Below are positions 16,987 through 26,140 of a stretch of 46,669 nucleotides of DNA, one piece after another (the stretch's first letter is position 1; every line of letters begins with the position of its first letter). The stretch comes from Natronohydrobacter sp. (GTDB lineage Bacteria > Pseudomonadota > Alphaproteobacteria > Rhodobacterales > Rhodobacteraceae): positions 1 to 46,669 of the forward strand of contig SLDY01000137.1 of NCBI GenBank assembly GCA_007125005.1, in the 5' to 3' direction. The translations under genes were made by a program, and so were the position numbers. Below the pieces are notes generated by a model. The model had not been told where the DNA came from, did not search any database, and saw only the letters and a program-made list of their open reading frames with translations.

Positions 16987-19794
16987 ATGACATTCGGCAA
17001 GGGCAGCCATCTGCATCTGATCGACGGCTCGGCCTATATTTTTCGCGCTTATCACGCGCTGCCGCCGCTCACGCGCAAATCTGACGGCTTGCCCGTGGGC
17101 GCTGTAGCCGGTTTTTGCAATATGCTCTGGCGTTATCTGGGCGAAAATGGCGCGAGTGCGGATGCGCCTACGCATGCGGCTGTTATCTTCGATTATTCCT
17201 CCAAGACCTTCCGCAACGAGATTTACGACCTCTACAAGGCCAACCGCCCCGAGCCGCCCGAAGATCTGCGCCCGCAATTCCCGCTGACCCGCGACGCTTC
17301 CCGCGCATTCAACCTCGCAACCATCGAGATCGAGGATTACGAGGCTGATGACATCATCGCCACACTGGCACGGCAGGCGCGCGAAGCTGGCGGGCGGGTG
17401 ACGATCATTTCCTCGGACAAGGATCTGATGCAGCTTGTGGGCGACGGGGTCGAGATGCTCGATGCGATGAAGAACAAGCGCATCGGGGTGGAAGAGGTGG
17501 TCGAGAAATTCGGCGTCGGACCTGAGCGCGTGGTGGATGTGCAGGCGCTGGCAGGTGATTCGGTCGATAATGTGCCCGGAGCGCCGGGGATCGGGATCAA
17601 AACTGCCGCACTCCTGATCAACGAATTCGGCGATCTGGAAACGCTGCTGGAGCGTGCCGAAGAGATCAAGCAGCCCAAGCGCCGCGCGAGTCTTGTGGAG
17701 AATGCCGAGCTGATCCGGATCTCCAAGCGCCTTGTGCTGCTCGACGACCAGACCCCGCTCGACTTCACACTTGGGGATCTGGAAGTCCGAGCACCTGAGC
17801 CCGAGGCCCTGTTGGGCTTTCTCAACGATATGGAATTCCGCACGCTGACCCGCCGCGTGGCCGAGCATTTCGGCACCGAACCCCCGGCCCTGCCCGACAC
17901 TGCACCCGCGGCGCAAGCGGAGGCGCAGGGCGCGCGCCCTGAGCAACCGGCGTTTGCCGAGGCCGAGTATGTCTGCATCCGCGATCTGGAGGCATTGCGT
18001 GACTGGGTCGCCGAAATCGAGGAGCTTGGCCATGTCGCGGTCGATACCGAGACCACCTCGCTTGATGAGATGCGCGCGGAGCTTGTGGGGATCTCGCTCT
18101 GCGTAACGCCAGGACGTGCGGCCTATATTCCGCTGCAGCATCGCGCAGGCGGGGGCGATCTTTTCGGCAGCACAGAACTGGTCGAAGGGCAGATCCCGCT
18201 TGATTTGGCGCTGAAGGTGCTGAGGCCAATTCTGGAAGACCCGGCGATCCTCAAGATCGGGCAGAACATGAAATATGATGCCAAGATCTTTGCGGGGCTG
18301 GGGATCACGGTTGCGCCCATCGATGACACGATGCTGATGTCCTATGCGCTGCACGGAGGGCTGCACGGGCATGGGATGGACACGCTCTCGGATCGCTACC
18401 TCAACCACCAGCCCATCGCCATCAAGACGCTTCTGGGCAGCGGCAAATCCGCGATCACCTTCGACCGCGTGCCAATCGAGGAAGCCACGCGCTACGCCGC
18501 CGAGGATGCCGATATCACGCTGCGGCTGTGGCAGATGTTCAAGCCGCGCCTGCACGCCGCGCAGGTAACGCGCGTTTATGAAACACTCGAGCGCCCGCTG
18601 GTGCCGGTACTTGCCGCGATGGAGCGGCACGGGATCAAGGTGGATCGCGACGCGCTCTCGCGCATGTCAAATGCCTTCGCGCAGAAGATGGCGGGGCTCG
18701 AGGCGGAGATCCACGAGCTTGCGGGCGAGACATTCAATGTGGGCTCACCCAAGCAACTGGGCGAGATCCTCTTCGACAAGATGTCGCTGGAGGGCGGCAA
18801 GAAGGGCAAGACCGGGGCCTATGCCACGGGGGCGGATGTGCTGGAGGATCTGGCCGCCGAAGGGCACAACCTGCCTGCCCGCGTGCTGGACTGGCGGCAG
18901 CTTGCGAAGCTGAAATCAACCTATACCGACGCCTTGCAGGACCATATCCACCCCGAGACTGGCCGCGTGCATACCTCTTATGTGATCACGGGGGCAGTGA
19001 CGGGGCGGCTCTCCTCGACCGATCCGAACCTGCAGAATATCCCCATCCGCTCTGAAGAGGGGCGGCGCATCCGCACGGCTTTCGTGGCCGAGCCCGGCCA
19101 CAAGCTGGTCGCGCTGGACTACAGCCAGATCGAGTTGCGGATACTGGCGCATATCGCGGGCATCGACAGTCTGAAATCGGCCTTTCGCGAGGGGCAGGAT
19201 ATCCATGCGATGACGGCGTCCGAGATGTTCGGCGTGCCGATGGAGGACATGACCTCGGAGGTCCGGCGCCGCGCCAAGGCGATCAATTTCGGGGTGATCT
19301 ACGGGATTTCGGGCTATGGGCTTGCCCGCAATCTGCGCATTCCGCGCGCGGATGCGCAGGCTTTCATCGACACCTATTTCGAGCGCTTTCCCGGCATCCG
19401 CGCCTATATGGATGACACAGTGGCCTTTGCGAAAAAGGAAGGACGGGTCGAGACGCTGTTTGGACGGCGTATCCACACACCGGAGATCAACGCCAAGGGC
19501 CCCGGCGCAGGCTTTGCGCGCCGTGCCGCGATCAATGCGCCGATTCAGGGCACAGCGGCCGACATCATCCGCCGCGCGATGATCCGGCTGCCAGCAGTGA
19601 TTGCAGAGATGCCCGCGAAGATGCTGCTGCAGGTGCATGACGAACTGGTGTTCGAGGTGGCAGAAGACGCGGTCGAGGCAGTGATCGACCGGGTCCGCGA
19701 GGTGATGGAGGCCGCCGCCGAGCCTGTGGTGAAGCTGAGCGTGCCGCTGGTGGTGGATGCAGGCGTGGGCGAGAGTTGGGCCGAGGCGCATTGA
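16987..19794 (+). CDS. polA: DNA polymerase I
   Basis: 935 residues. The N-terminal 5'-3' exonuclease (about 1-295) starts HLHLIDGSAYIFRAYHALPP and has DYEADDIIATLA and the helix-hairpin-helix PGAPGIGIKTAA. The 3'-5' exonuclease (about 330-520) looks active: DTETTSLDE holds the metal-binding Asp and Glu, and YAAEDADITLRLW the later Asp. The polymerase domain has motif A VALDYSQIELRILAHI, motif B RRRAKAINFGVIYGISGYG and motif C LQVHDELVFEV. It fills repair gaps and removes Okazaki primers. AAGGGGG precedes ATG 16987. A GC-rich hairpin follows the stop. Confidence 0.97.
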   Translation: MTFGKGSHLHLIDGSAYIFRAYHALPPLTRKSDGLPVGAVAGFCNMLWRYLGENGASADAPTHAAVIFDYSSKTFRNEIYDLYKANRPEPPEDLRPQFPLTRDASRAFNLATIEIEDYEADDIIATLARQAREAGGRVTIISSDKDLMQLVGDGVEMLDAMKNKRIGVEEVVEKFGVGPERVVDVQALAGDSVDNVPGAPGIGIKTAALLINEFGDLETLLERAEEIKQPKRRASLVENAELIRISKRLVLLDDQTPLDFTLGDLEVRAPEPEALLGFLNDMEFRTLTRRVAEHFGTEPPALPDTAPAAQAEAQGARPEQPAFAEAEYVCIRDLEALRDWVAEIEELGHVAVDTETTSLDEMRAELVGISLCVTPGRAAYIPLQHRAGGGDLFGSTELVEGQIPLDLALKVLRPILEDPAILKIGQNMKYDAKIFAGLGITVAPIDDTMLMSYALHGGLHGHGMDTLSDRYLNHQPIAIKTLLGSGKSAITFDRVPIEEATRYAAEDADITLRLWQMFKPRLHAAQVTRVYETLERPLVPVLAAMERHGIKVDRDALSRMSNAFAQKMAGLEAEIHELAGETFNVGSPKQLGEILFDKMSLEGGKKGKTGAYATGADVLEDLAAEGHNLPARVLDWRQLAKLKSTYTDALQDHIHPETGRVHTSYVITGAVTGRLSSTDPNLQNIPIRSEEGRRIRTAFVAEPGHKLVALDYSQIELRILAHIAGIDSLKSAFREGQDIHAMTASEMFGVPMEDMTSEVRRRAKAINFGVIYGISGYGLARNLRIPRADAQAFIDTYFERFPGIRAYMDDTVAFAKKEGRVETLFGRRIHTPEINAKGPGAGFARRAAINAPIQGTAADIIRRAMIRLPAVIAEMPAKMLLQVHDELVFEVAEDAVEAVIDRVREVMEAAAEPVVKLSVPLVVDAGVGESWAEAH

Positions 19795-19828
19795 CGGGTA
19801 GACCGGGGCTTTGTCGCGAGCCGTAGAA

Positions 19829-19860
19829 CCGGGGCTCTGCCCCGGACCCCGGGATATTTT
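19829..19860. terminator. GC-rich hairpin repeat after polA, probable terminator
   Basis: CCGGGGC (19829-19835), loop TCT, GCCCCGG (19839-19845), then ACCCCGGGATATTTTT. ACCGGGGCT also occurs 26 bases earlier (19802-19810). The stem followed by a T run suits termination of polA, and the element lies between convergent polA and ade. Sequences of this kind (a GGGGCTCTGCCCC hairpin followed by CCCCGGGATATTTTTG) recur at gene ends in Rhodobacteraceae, so it may be a dispersed repeat; that is from memory and not shown by this window. Confidence 0.7.
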
Positions 19861-19875
19861 TGACAAGGATGAATG

Positions 19876-21564
19876 TCAGATCAGTTTGAATTGATCGACA
19901 TCGACAATGCCGTGATCAGTGATCTTGAGATGCGGGATCACGGGCAACGCGATGAAGGCGAGTTGCAGGAAGGGTTCTTCGAGCGTGACACCAAGCGCGA
20001 TGGCCGCCGCGCGCAGGGCGGTGAGTTGGGCATGGACCTCTTCATAACTGTCGAGTGACATGAGACCCGCGACAGGCAGCGGAAGTTCGGCGAGGATCTT
20101 GCCGTCCTGCGCAACAACGAACCCGCCTTCGATCTCGGAGAGGCGGTTTGCGGCGCAGGCAAGATCGGCATAGTCGATGCCAACCGCGACGATATTATGG
20201 TGATCATGCGCGACCGTGGCCGCAATCGCACCACGCTCAATGCCGAAGCCGCGCACGAAACCGGTGGCGATATTGCCGTTCTTGCCATGGCGCTCGATCA
20301 CGGCAACGCGGGCGAGGTCGCGCGCAGGGTCAGGCCGCTTGTCGCCCTCTTGCGGCGCGATGGCCTCGCGCAGGTGTTCGGTAATGATCTTGCCTTCGAT
20401 AATGCCGATAACCGGCGTATCGGGCACGCTACCAATGCAGCGGAAATTCTCGGGCGCGACCTTTGGCGCACGCACGGAGTTACGCGCAACTGGCGGGATG
20501 GTTTTGCGCGCAGCGAAAGCTGCCTCGGAGGTGACCTGCCCAGCGCAGAGGACAAGCGACGCGCGGCACTCGGCGAGATCAGGCAAGGCGACGATATCGG
20601 CACGTTTGCCCGGCGCGATCTGACCGCGGTCTTTGAGTCCGAAAGCCTCGGCCGCCGAAAGCGAGGCTGCGCGATAGACCGCGAGCGGATCGCAACCGCG
20701 CGCGATGAGCGAGCGGATCATATGGTCGAGATGGCCATGCTCGGCGATATCGAGCGGGTTTCGGTCATCCGTGCACAGGCACATATAGGGTGCAGTCACC
20801 GGCGTCAGAAGCGGCGCGAGGGCCATCATATCCTTGCTTACCGAGCCTTCGCGGATCAGGCAGCGCAAGCCCTTTTGCAATTTCTCGCGGGCCTCTTCCG
20901 CGCTGGTCGATTCATGTTCGGTGCGGATACCGGCTGTGACATAAGCATTGAGATCTCGCCCCGAGAGCAGCGGTGCGTGCCCGTCGATATGACGGCCTGC
21001 AAAGGCGTGAAGCTTTTCCATGCAGCCGGGATCACGATGGATCACGCCGGGGAAATTCATGAATTCCGCAAGCCCGATGACCTGCGGGTGATCGGCGAGT
21101 TTGAGCAAGGCAGCCGCGTCGAGCGCGGCGCCAGCGGTTTCCATATGGGTGGAGGGCACGCAGGAGGACAGGTTCACGCGAATATCAATGACTGTGCGCG
21201 TTGCTGCATCAAGGAAATACTGGATCCCCTCAAGGCCCGCGACATTCGCGATCTCATGGGGATCGCAGATTGCCGTGGTGATGCCACGCGGGGCCACGCA
21301 GCGGTCGAACTCGAAGGGCGTGACAAGCGAGGATTCGATATGCAGATGGGTATCGATAAAGCCTGGCACGAGCGTCTGGCCGGGAAGCGTAATCACGTCG
21401 CGACCTTCATAGTCCGCGCCAATCCCGATGATGATGCCATCGCTGATGGCGACATCGCCTGCAATGCGTTCGCCTGTCACAATGCAGAGCACTTCAGCGC
21501 CGCGAAGGACCAGATCTGCGGGTATCTCGCCGCGCGCGGCAGCTATGCGTGTCTCAAGGCTCAT
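19876..21564 (-). CDS. ade: adenine deaminase
   Basis: 562 residues. It hydrolyses adenine to hypoxanthine and ammonia in purine salvage. The amidohydrolase metal site is visible in [19 protein letters not shown], with [20 protein letters not shown] following, and later [19 protein letters not shown] and [19 protein letters not shown]. The C-terminal domain holds the conserved [12 protein letters not shown]. Length agrees with the Ade family. I chose ATG 21564 ([13 protein letters not shown]), which follows GGAGCG; an in-frame start at 21591 would add nine residues. It is last in a leftward run with the sulfotransferase-like and glycosyltransferase genes, 60 bases behind the former, and converges on polA. 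Confidence 0.93.
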   Translation of the reverse strand: MSLETRIAAARGEIPADLVLRGAEVLCIVTGERIAGDVAISDGIIIGIGADYEGRDVITLPGQTLVPGFIDTHLHIESSLVTPFEFDRCVAPRGITTAICDPHEIANVAGLEGIQYFLDAATRTVIDIRVNLSSCVPSTHMETAGAALDAAALLKLADHPQVIGLAEFMNFPGVIHRDPGCMEKLHAFAGRHIDGHAPLLSGRDLNAYVTAGIRTEHESTSAEEAREKLQKGLRCLIREGSVSKDMMALAPLLTPVTAPYMCLCTDDRNPLDIAEHGHLDHMIRSLIARGCDPLAVYRAASLSAAEAFGLKDRGQIAPGKRADIVALPDLAECRASLVLCAGQVTSEAAFAARKTIPPVARNSVRAPKVAPENFRCIGSVPDTPVIGIIEGKIITEHLREAIAPQEGDKRPDPARDLARVAVIERHGKNGNIATGFVRGFGIERGAIAATVAHDHHNIVAVGIDYADLACAANRLSEIEGGFVVAQDGKILAELPLPVAGLMSLDSYEEVHAQLTALRAAAIALGVTLEEPFLQLAFIALPVIPHLKITDHGIVDVDQFKLI

Positions 21565-21624
21565 GAAGCGCTCCGTATTCCTGTCGCGCATACTCTGCCC
21601 AATGGGCCATGGTGACGCAAGCGC

Positions 21625-22233
21625 TCAGGCGGGTGCTCTGGTGAGGGCGTTTTCGTAGAGCGCGTAATCGTCTGCGAATTTGTCCTCAAGCTGCGCGCGC
21701 AATTCGGACGCAAGGGTGATCTGCCAATCGGGGGAGACGTTATGACGCTCGAGCGCCACAGGTTGCTCGAGCCGTGCGCTGAGCCAGTCCGTGAAAGCTG
21801 CCATCGCGTCATAGCGGAAGAGATGGTCCACCGTCGCGCGGGTTTTCGGTTGGGTGAGAAACCGACCCGGCCGCCCGACTTCGGCGAAAGCAGGTTGCGG
21901 ATCCATGAGATACCCCTCGACAAACTCATCGAAGCTCATCCCGCGTGTGCTGCGCGGCGTGCCATTGAGCCACGCGCCTTGGCGGAACCGAAACCAGCTT
22001 CCCAGCCAATCATCGAGCCTGCGGATGAGCGCCGTGGTTTCGGGTGGTGTGTCGGTGAACATCAGTATCGCCTTCTCGACCCGCCATTTATAGCGCTGGA
22101 AAGTGCAGTGTTTCAGCCTTGGATCATTCTGAAAGACGATATCGGCCTGTGAGGCAAGCGCGTGCTCAATTGCTGTACTGCCGCTTTTGGGCGCGGCGAG
22201 AAAGACCAGTTTGTGTTTGTGGAAATAGAGCAT
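21625..22233 (-). CDS. sulfotransferase-like protein
   Basis: 202 residues. Near the N-terminus, VFLAAPKSGSTAIEHAL (residues 10-26) matches the 5'-phosphosulfate-binding loop of PAPS-dependent sulfotransferases, which uses a P-K-S/T-G-S/T pattern after a beta strand. The rest is helical and aromatic-rich (TFQRYKWRVEKAI, WLGSWFRFRQGAW) with a plausible but unproved 3'-phosphate site. At 202 residues it is shorter than most carbohydrate sulfotransferases (250-300). It lies 57 bases downstream of the MshEN-glycosyltransferase on the same strand, which suggests it may act on the same saccharide; that is inference. Confidence 0.65.
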   Translation of the reverse strand: MLYFHKHKLVFLAAPKSGSTAIEHALASQADIVFQNDPRLKHCTFQRYKWRVEKAILMFTDTPPETTALIRRLDDWLGSWFRFRQGAWLNGTPRSTRGMSFDEFVEGYLMDPQPAFAEVGRPGRFLTQPKTRATVDHLFRYDAMAAFTDWLSARLEQPVALERHNVSPDWQITLASELRAQLEDKFADDYALYENALTRAPA

Positions 22234-22290
22234 CTACGCCTCTTGCTGCTATGCTTTGCTTGTGCCACCGGCGGTGGGTCGCTGCAAGTC

Positions 22291-24234
22291 TCAGGCGAGG
22301 GGCCGGATCACTGTGACCTTGTCAAAGATTGCCGAATGCTCGCCATGAGAGGTCTTGTCCCAGTAAAACGGTGCAGAAATCAGTTCCCAGAGCGCTTTAT
22401 AGACCGCCAGCACTGCAAGTGGAAAATAGCCGTGCAGGCTGGGCAGCCAGAGGCGCAGATGCCGATGCCCCGAACTGCGAAGGGCAACATAGCCAACTGT
22501 AAGCGTCACCGCCTCCGACAGCAGGAAGACGGCGATGAAACCATACATGACTGCTGTGCTGAACACTTCCTGCAAAGGATGACCAAGGCCTGCAAGCATG
22601 AGCCAGAAGGTCCAAAGCAGCGGTGCGAGCATGAATTGCACAAGCGTTCCCAGAAACAGCACCTGCACACCGAAAAACCGCCAAGCGCCAAGCTGATGCC
22701 ATAGAGCGCGCGGGTTGCGCATGTGCACAAGCCATGTCACGGCGTAACCCTTAAGCCAGCGCGAGCGCTGTTTGATCCAGGGGATGGCGCGGCAATTCGC
22801 CTCTTCCAGTGTGACAGTATCGAGAAGCTGCGTGTAGTAACCATGCCGCGCAAGCCGGATACCGAGATCTGCATCTTCCGTGACGTTATGCGCATCCCAA
22901 CCACCTAGTTTTTCGAGAATGTCACGGCGGAAGAAGAGAGTCGTACCGCCAAGCGGCACGGCGAGGCCAAGGCGCTGCATGCCCGGCAGGATGATGCGGA
23001 ACCACGTGGCATATTCGATTGTGAAGCATCGCGAGAGCCAGTTGGTACGAGCATTGTAGAAATCGAGCACACCTTGCACGCAGGCGAGATGGGGCGGGCC
23101 ACTCTGAAAGCAGCGCACGATGCGATGGATCTGGTTGGGCTCGGGCGCATCTTCTGCGTCATAGACGCCAATGATGGATCCGCGCGCAAAGAGCATGGCA
23201 TAGTTCAGAGCCCTTGGTTTGGTCTTGAGTGGCGCATCCGGCACGACGACCACGCGCATCCAGCGCGGCAGATCGTAGCTGTCGAGTGCCGCGCGGGTGG
23301 CGAGATCATGCTCCTCCACCACCAGCAGGATATCGAGCAATTCGCGCGGCCAGGTCAGCCGTGATAGCCGGTTTATCAGGCGCGGCACAACACGGGTTTC
23401 CCGGAAGAGCGGCACCAGCACAGTTACGATGGGCTGGCGCTGCGCAACGATCGCGCGATGCTCCTGCGGGAGGGACGTGTCTGTCTGACTGCGGTTTTGT
23501 GCTGCAATCGCGGCTGCGACCTTCAGGCAGGAAGTTACCGCAAGCGAAATACTTGCGATAACCGTGAGCATCAGCAATGTGGCGAGCGGCGCTAAGAATG
23601 CGAGCAGGGCGATGAGAATCAGACTGGCCGCAAGCACATTTCCGAACCAGCGGCTTTGCATCCTGCGGCAACTCTCATCCTCTGCAACACAGGTTTCGGC
23701 CCAGAGTTTCAGACGATTGCGCCGCGTTTTGAGCAGTGCGCCCAGCAAATCCGCTTCGCTGGTAATGACCATCGCGACAGGGCCAAGGCGCGCTTCGAGC
23801 ATAGGACGGATGCGCTCGAAATCCGACGGACGTGCGCTCGCGATGACGACAAGGCCGCCTGCGCGCCATAATGGGAGGCATTTCAGACTCAGGCAGCGCG
23901 GGACGCCGACTATGTCAATCAACGCCGGGTCGGGCATGGTTTCTGCTGAAAGCTCGATATGGCTCGTTTCATACTGTTTCGCGAGCGCAGTATTGAGTTC
24001 ACCTTCGGTAATCAGATTTCGGGTGATCAGGATATCGCCCAGATAGCCTGCCTGATGCGACTGCGTTTCGAGCGCGCGCATGAGATCGTCATGCTGGATC
24101 AACCCCATATCTAGCAGAATTTCGCCAAGCTGCCTGCGCTTCGCGCTCGGCTTGCGCCGTAACACGAGCTGCAGCAGCGGTGCCCCGGCGTTCTCTGCCG
24201 CGCGCGAATCCGCGATAACAGATCTGTAGCCCAT
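22291..24234 (-). CDS. membrane glycosyltransferase family 2 with N-terminal MshEN-type domain
   Basis: 647 residues. Residues 36-58 and 65-87 are two tandem copies of the MshEN pattern (L-G-x2-L-L/I-x2-G/N-L-I-x4-L-x3-L-x2-Q), known as a c-di-GMP-binding motif in MshE and NfrB; the leading Arg of the consensus is Gln and Tyr here. A GspE-N-like region continues to about 190. Two membrane helices (about 205-250) precede the processive GT2 domain: VTVLVPLFRETRVVPRL, GVYDAEDAPEPNQIHR, VTEDADLGIRLARHGY and the KQRSRWLKG (QxxRW) motif. Three or four C-terminal helices end with APFYWDKTSHG. The protein probably makes and exports a polysaccharide. A leader dyad and a CtrA-like box lie upstream. Confidence 0.88.
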   Translation of the reverse strand: MGYRSVIADSRAAENAGAPLLQLVLRRKPSAKRRQLGEILLDMGLIQHDDLMRALETQSHQAGYLGDILITRNLITEGELNTALAKQYETSHIELSAETMPDPALIDIVGVPRCLSLKCLPLWRAGGLVVIASARPSDFERIRPMLEARLGPVAMVITSEADLLGALLKTRRNRLKLWAETCVAEDESCRRMQSRWFGNVLAASLILIALLAFLAPLATLLMLTVIASISLAVTSCLKVAAAIAAQNRSQTDTSLPQEHRAIVAQRQPIVTVLVPLFRETRVVPRLINRLSRLTWPRELLDILLVVEEHDLATRAALDSYDLPRWMRVVVVPDAPLKTKPRALNYAMLFARGSIIGVYDAEDAPEPNQIHRIVRCFQSGPPHLACVQGVLDFYNARTNWLSRCFTIEYATWFRIILPGMQRLGLAVPLGGTTLFFRRDILEKLGGWDAHNVTEDADLGIRLARHGYYTQLLDTVTLEEANCRAIPWIKQRSRWLKGYAVTWLVHMRNPRALWHQLGAWRFFGVQVLFLGTLVQFMLAPLLWTFWLMLAGLGHPLQEVFSTAVMYGFIAVFLLSEAVTLTVGYVALRSSGHRHLRLWLPSLHGYFPLAVLAVYKALWELISAPFYWDKTSHGEHSAIFDKVTVIRPLA

Positions 24235-24251
24235 GCCTTCACGCCTTGATC

Positions 24252-24283
24252 TTACCCACGCCCATTACACGGATGATGGGTAA
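24252..24283. promoter_or_regulatory. inverted repeat in the glycosyltransferase leader
   Basis: TTACCCA (24252-24258) and TGGGTAA (24277-24283) are exact inverted arms with an 18-base spacer; a second pair, CCCAT (24261-24265) and ATGGG (24276-24280), competes with it. It lies 18-49 bases upstream of the glycosyltransferase start. It could be an operator or a leader hairpin with two alternative folds. Confidence 0.45.
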
Positions 24284-24295
24284 ACAAAGCGTTAA
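24281..24295. promoter_or_regulatory. candidate CtrA-box upstream of the glycosyltransferase
   Basis: TAAA-CAAAGCG-TTAA on the plus strand (TTAA-CGCTTTG-TTTA on the transcribed direction) matches the alphaproteobacterial CtrA site TTAA-N7-TTAA at seven of eight positions, followed by C as in the fuller consensus. It starts 47 bases before the start codon. A match this short can arise by chance. Confidence 0.35.
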
Positions 24296-24307
24296 CTCGG
24301 GCAAGAC

Positions 24308-25465
24308 TCAGCCGGTTTTGCGCGCTGCCATCGAGGCTGCAAAGCGTTCGAACAGGTAAAAACTGTCTTGCGGGCCGGGACTGGCCTCGGGGTGGTGCTG
24401 AACCGAGAAAACCGGCTTGTCGCGCATACGAATGCCGCAATTCGAACCGTCGAAGAGCGAGGTGTGGGTTTCGATGACGTCGTCTGGCAGGCTCTGACTG
24501 TCCACGGCAAAACCATGATTCATAGAGGTGATTTCCACCTTGCCCGTGTCATGATCCTTCACCGGATGATTAGCGCCGTGATGGCCATGGTTCATCTTGA
24601 TCGTGCGCGCACCAAGCGCGAGGGCAAGCATCTGGTGACCCAGACAAATCCCGAAGACCGGCAGGTCCGCCGCCAGAACTTCGCGGATCATTGGCACAGC
24701 ATACTCTCCGGTCGCTGAGGGATCTCCGGGGCCGTTCGACAAAAACACCCCATCGGGCTGCAGCGCGAGCACATCCTCAGCGGTTGCGGTAGCTGGCAGC
24801 ACTGTCACATCGCACCCTGCAGAGGCAAGGCAACGCAAGATATTGCGCTTGGCACCATAATCGATCGCGACAACCTTGTGCTGCGGCGCGGTCTGACGGG
24901 TATAGCCCTCAGGCCATGCCCAGCGCATCTCATCCCAGCGATAGCTCTGCGCGCAGGTGACATCGCGCGCCAGATCGAGGCCCACAAGGCCCGACCAGCC
25001 GCGTGCCTTTGCCACCAATGCCTCGATATCAAAATTGCCATCGGGATCATGGGCAAGCGCAACATGGGGTGCGCCTTGCTGGCGGATGGCGCGTGTCAGG
25101 CGGCGCGTATCCACACCACCGATAGAGATGCGCCCTCGCTTTTGCAGCCAAGTTACGAGATCCTCAACGGCGCGCCAGTTTGAGGGTGCTGTCGGATCCC
25201 ATTTCACCACCATCCCGGCAGCGACGGGCTCGGCGGTTTCGTCATCTTCGGGATTTACACCAACATTTCCGATATGAGGGAAGGTAAAGGTAACGATCTG
25301 CCCGGCATAGGACGGATCGGTCATGATTTCCTGATATCCGGTCATGGCTGTGTTGAAACACAACTCGGCCACGGTCTCGCCCGTAGCGCCGAAACCACGG
25401 CCGTAAAAGATGGTTCCATCCGCAAGGGCCAGGCAGGCTGTTGCTTTAGGCAATTGGGCAGACAT
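24308..25465 (-). CDS. carA: carbamoyl-phosphate synthase small subunit
   Basis: 385 residues. The glutaminase subunit that feeds ammonia to CarB for carbamoyl phosphate, used in arginine and pyrimidine synthesis. The N-terminal domain has ALADGTIFYGRGFGATGE and CFNTAMTGYQEIMTDPSY. The class I amidotransferase domain has FLSNGPGDPSA, the nucleophile Cys in FGICLGHQMLALALGA, and the catalytic His/Glu in VQHHPEASPGPQD. CGGAGG precedes ATG 25465. It is divergent from the YqeY gene across 153 bases in which I see no clear promoter or attenuator. carB is not in the window. Confidence 0.97.
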   Translation of the reverse strand: MSAQLPKATACLALADGTIFYGRGFGATGETVAELCFNTAMTGYQEIMTDPSYAGQIVTFTFPHIGNVGVNPEDDETAEPVAAGMVVKWDPTAPSNWRAVEDLVTWLQKRGRISIGGVDTRRLTRAIRQQGAPHVALAHDPDGNFDIEALVAKARGWSGLVGLDLARDVTCAQSYRWDEMRWAWPEGYTRQTAPQHKVVAIDYGAKRNILRCLASAGCDVTVLPATATAEDVLALQPDGVFLSNGPGDPSATGEYAVPMIREVLAADLPVFGICLGHQMLALALGARTIKMNHGHHGANHPVKDHDTGKVEITSMNHGFAVDSQSLPDDVIETHTSLFDGSNCGIRMRDKPVFSVQHHPEASPGPQDSFYLFERFAASMAARKTG

Positions 25466-25618
25466 TCGCGCGCCTCCGTAAGGTCGGATTTGCCCGCATC
25501 CCTATGCCGCACGACGGGAAGAATCAAGCGCCCGAACCGCCTGCAACAGCCGCTTGTCGTGGGAGATCAGCTTCGATAGGTTGGCGCGAAGGTGAAGCAT
25601 CCTTGAAGGAGCCCGGTG

Positions 25619-26080
25619 ATGTCTCTGCGCGAGAAAATTTCCAGCGAGTTAAAGACCGCGATGAAGGCACGGGATACAACCCGGCTGGCGACCTTACGGC
25701 TGATCAACGCCGCGATCAAGGATCGCGAAATCGCCGCGCGCGGCGAAGAACGGGCTGAGAGCGAATTATCGGATGCAGATCTGACCGCAGTGCTCACGCG
25801 GATGGTCAAGCAACGCCGCGATTCGGCACGCGCCTATGAAGAAGCTGCGCGGCTTGATCTGGCAGAAACAGAGATTGCCGAGATTGCCGTGATCGAGAGC
25901 TTTCTGCCGCGCCAACTTGACGAGGCCGAAATGGAACAGGCGATTGCTACGGTGATTGCCAAGACCGGCGCCACCTCTGTGCGTGACATCGGTAAGGTGA
26001 TGGCTACACTCAAAAGTCGTTATGCCGGACAGATGGACTTTGGCAAAGCGGGTGCTATGGTCAAGGCACGCCTTGCCTGA
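25619..26080 (+). CDS. GatB/YqeY domain-containing protein
   Basis: 153 residues, the usual length. MSLREKISSELKTAMKARDT and the later RDSARAYEEAARLDLAETE, ESFLPRQL and the C-terminal DIGKVMATLKSRYAGQMDFG are family features. YqeY resembles the tail domain of GatB, the tRNA-dependent amidotransferase subunit, and is thought to bind tRNA; no enzyme activity is established. GAAGGAG (25605-25611 region) precedes ATG 25619; a GTG one codon earlier is a poorer start. Confidence 0.9.
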   Translation: MSLREKISSELKTAMKARDTTRLATLRLINAAIKDREIAARGEERAESELSDADLTAVLTRMVKQRRDSARAYEEAARLDLAETEIAEIAVIESFLPRQLDEAEMEQAIATVIAKTGATSVRDIGKVMATLKSRYAGQMDFGKAGAMVKARLA

Positions 26081-26140
26081 CACACTCTGGACCTGAGCAG
26101 AAACGCGCTACCTCTTTGTTCAGATCAAGGAGGATAGACT

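Noticed and set aside
16843-18630. Long open frame (595 codons) antisense to polA
   Set aside because: GC-rich codon bias leaves antisense frames open; the polA frame has every polymerase and exonuclease motif, the antisense has none.
20197-21615. Long open frame (472 codons) antisense to ade
   Set aside because: Same cause; the sense frame carries the amidohydrolase metal-site motifs.
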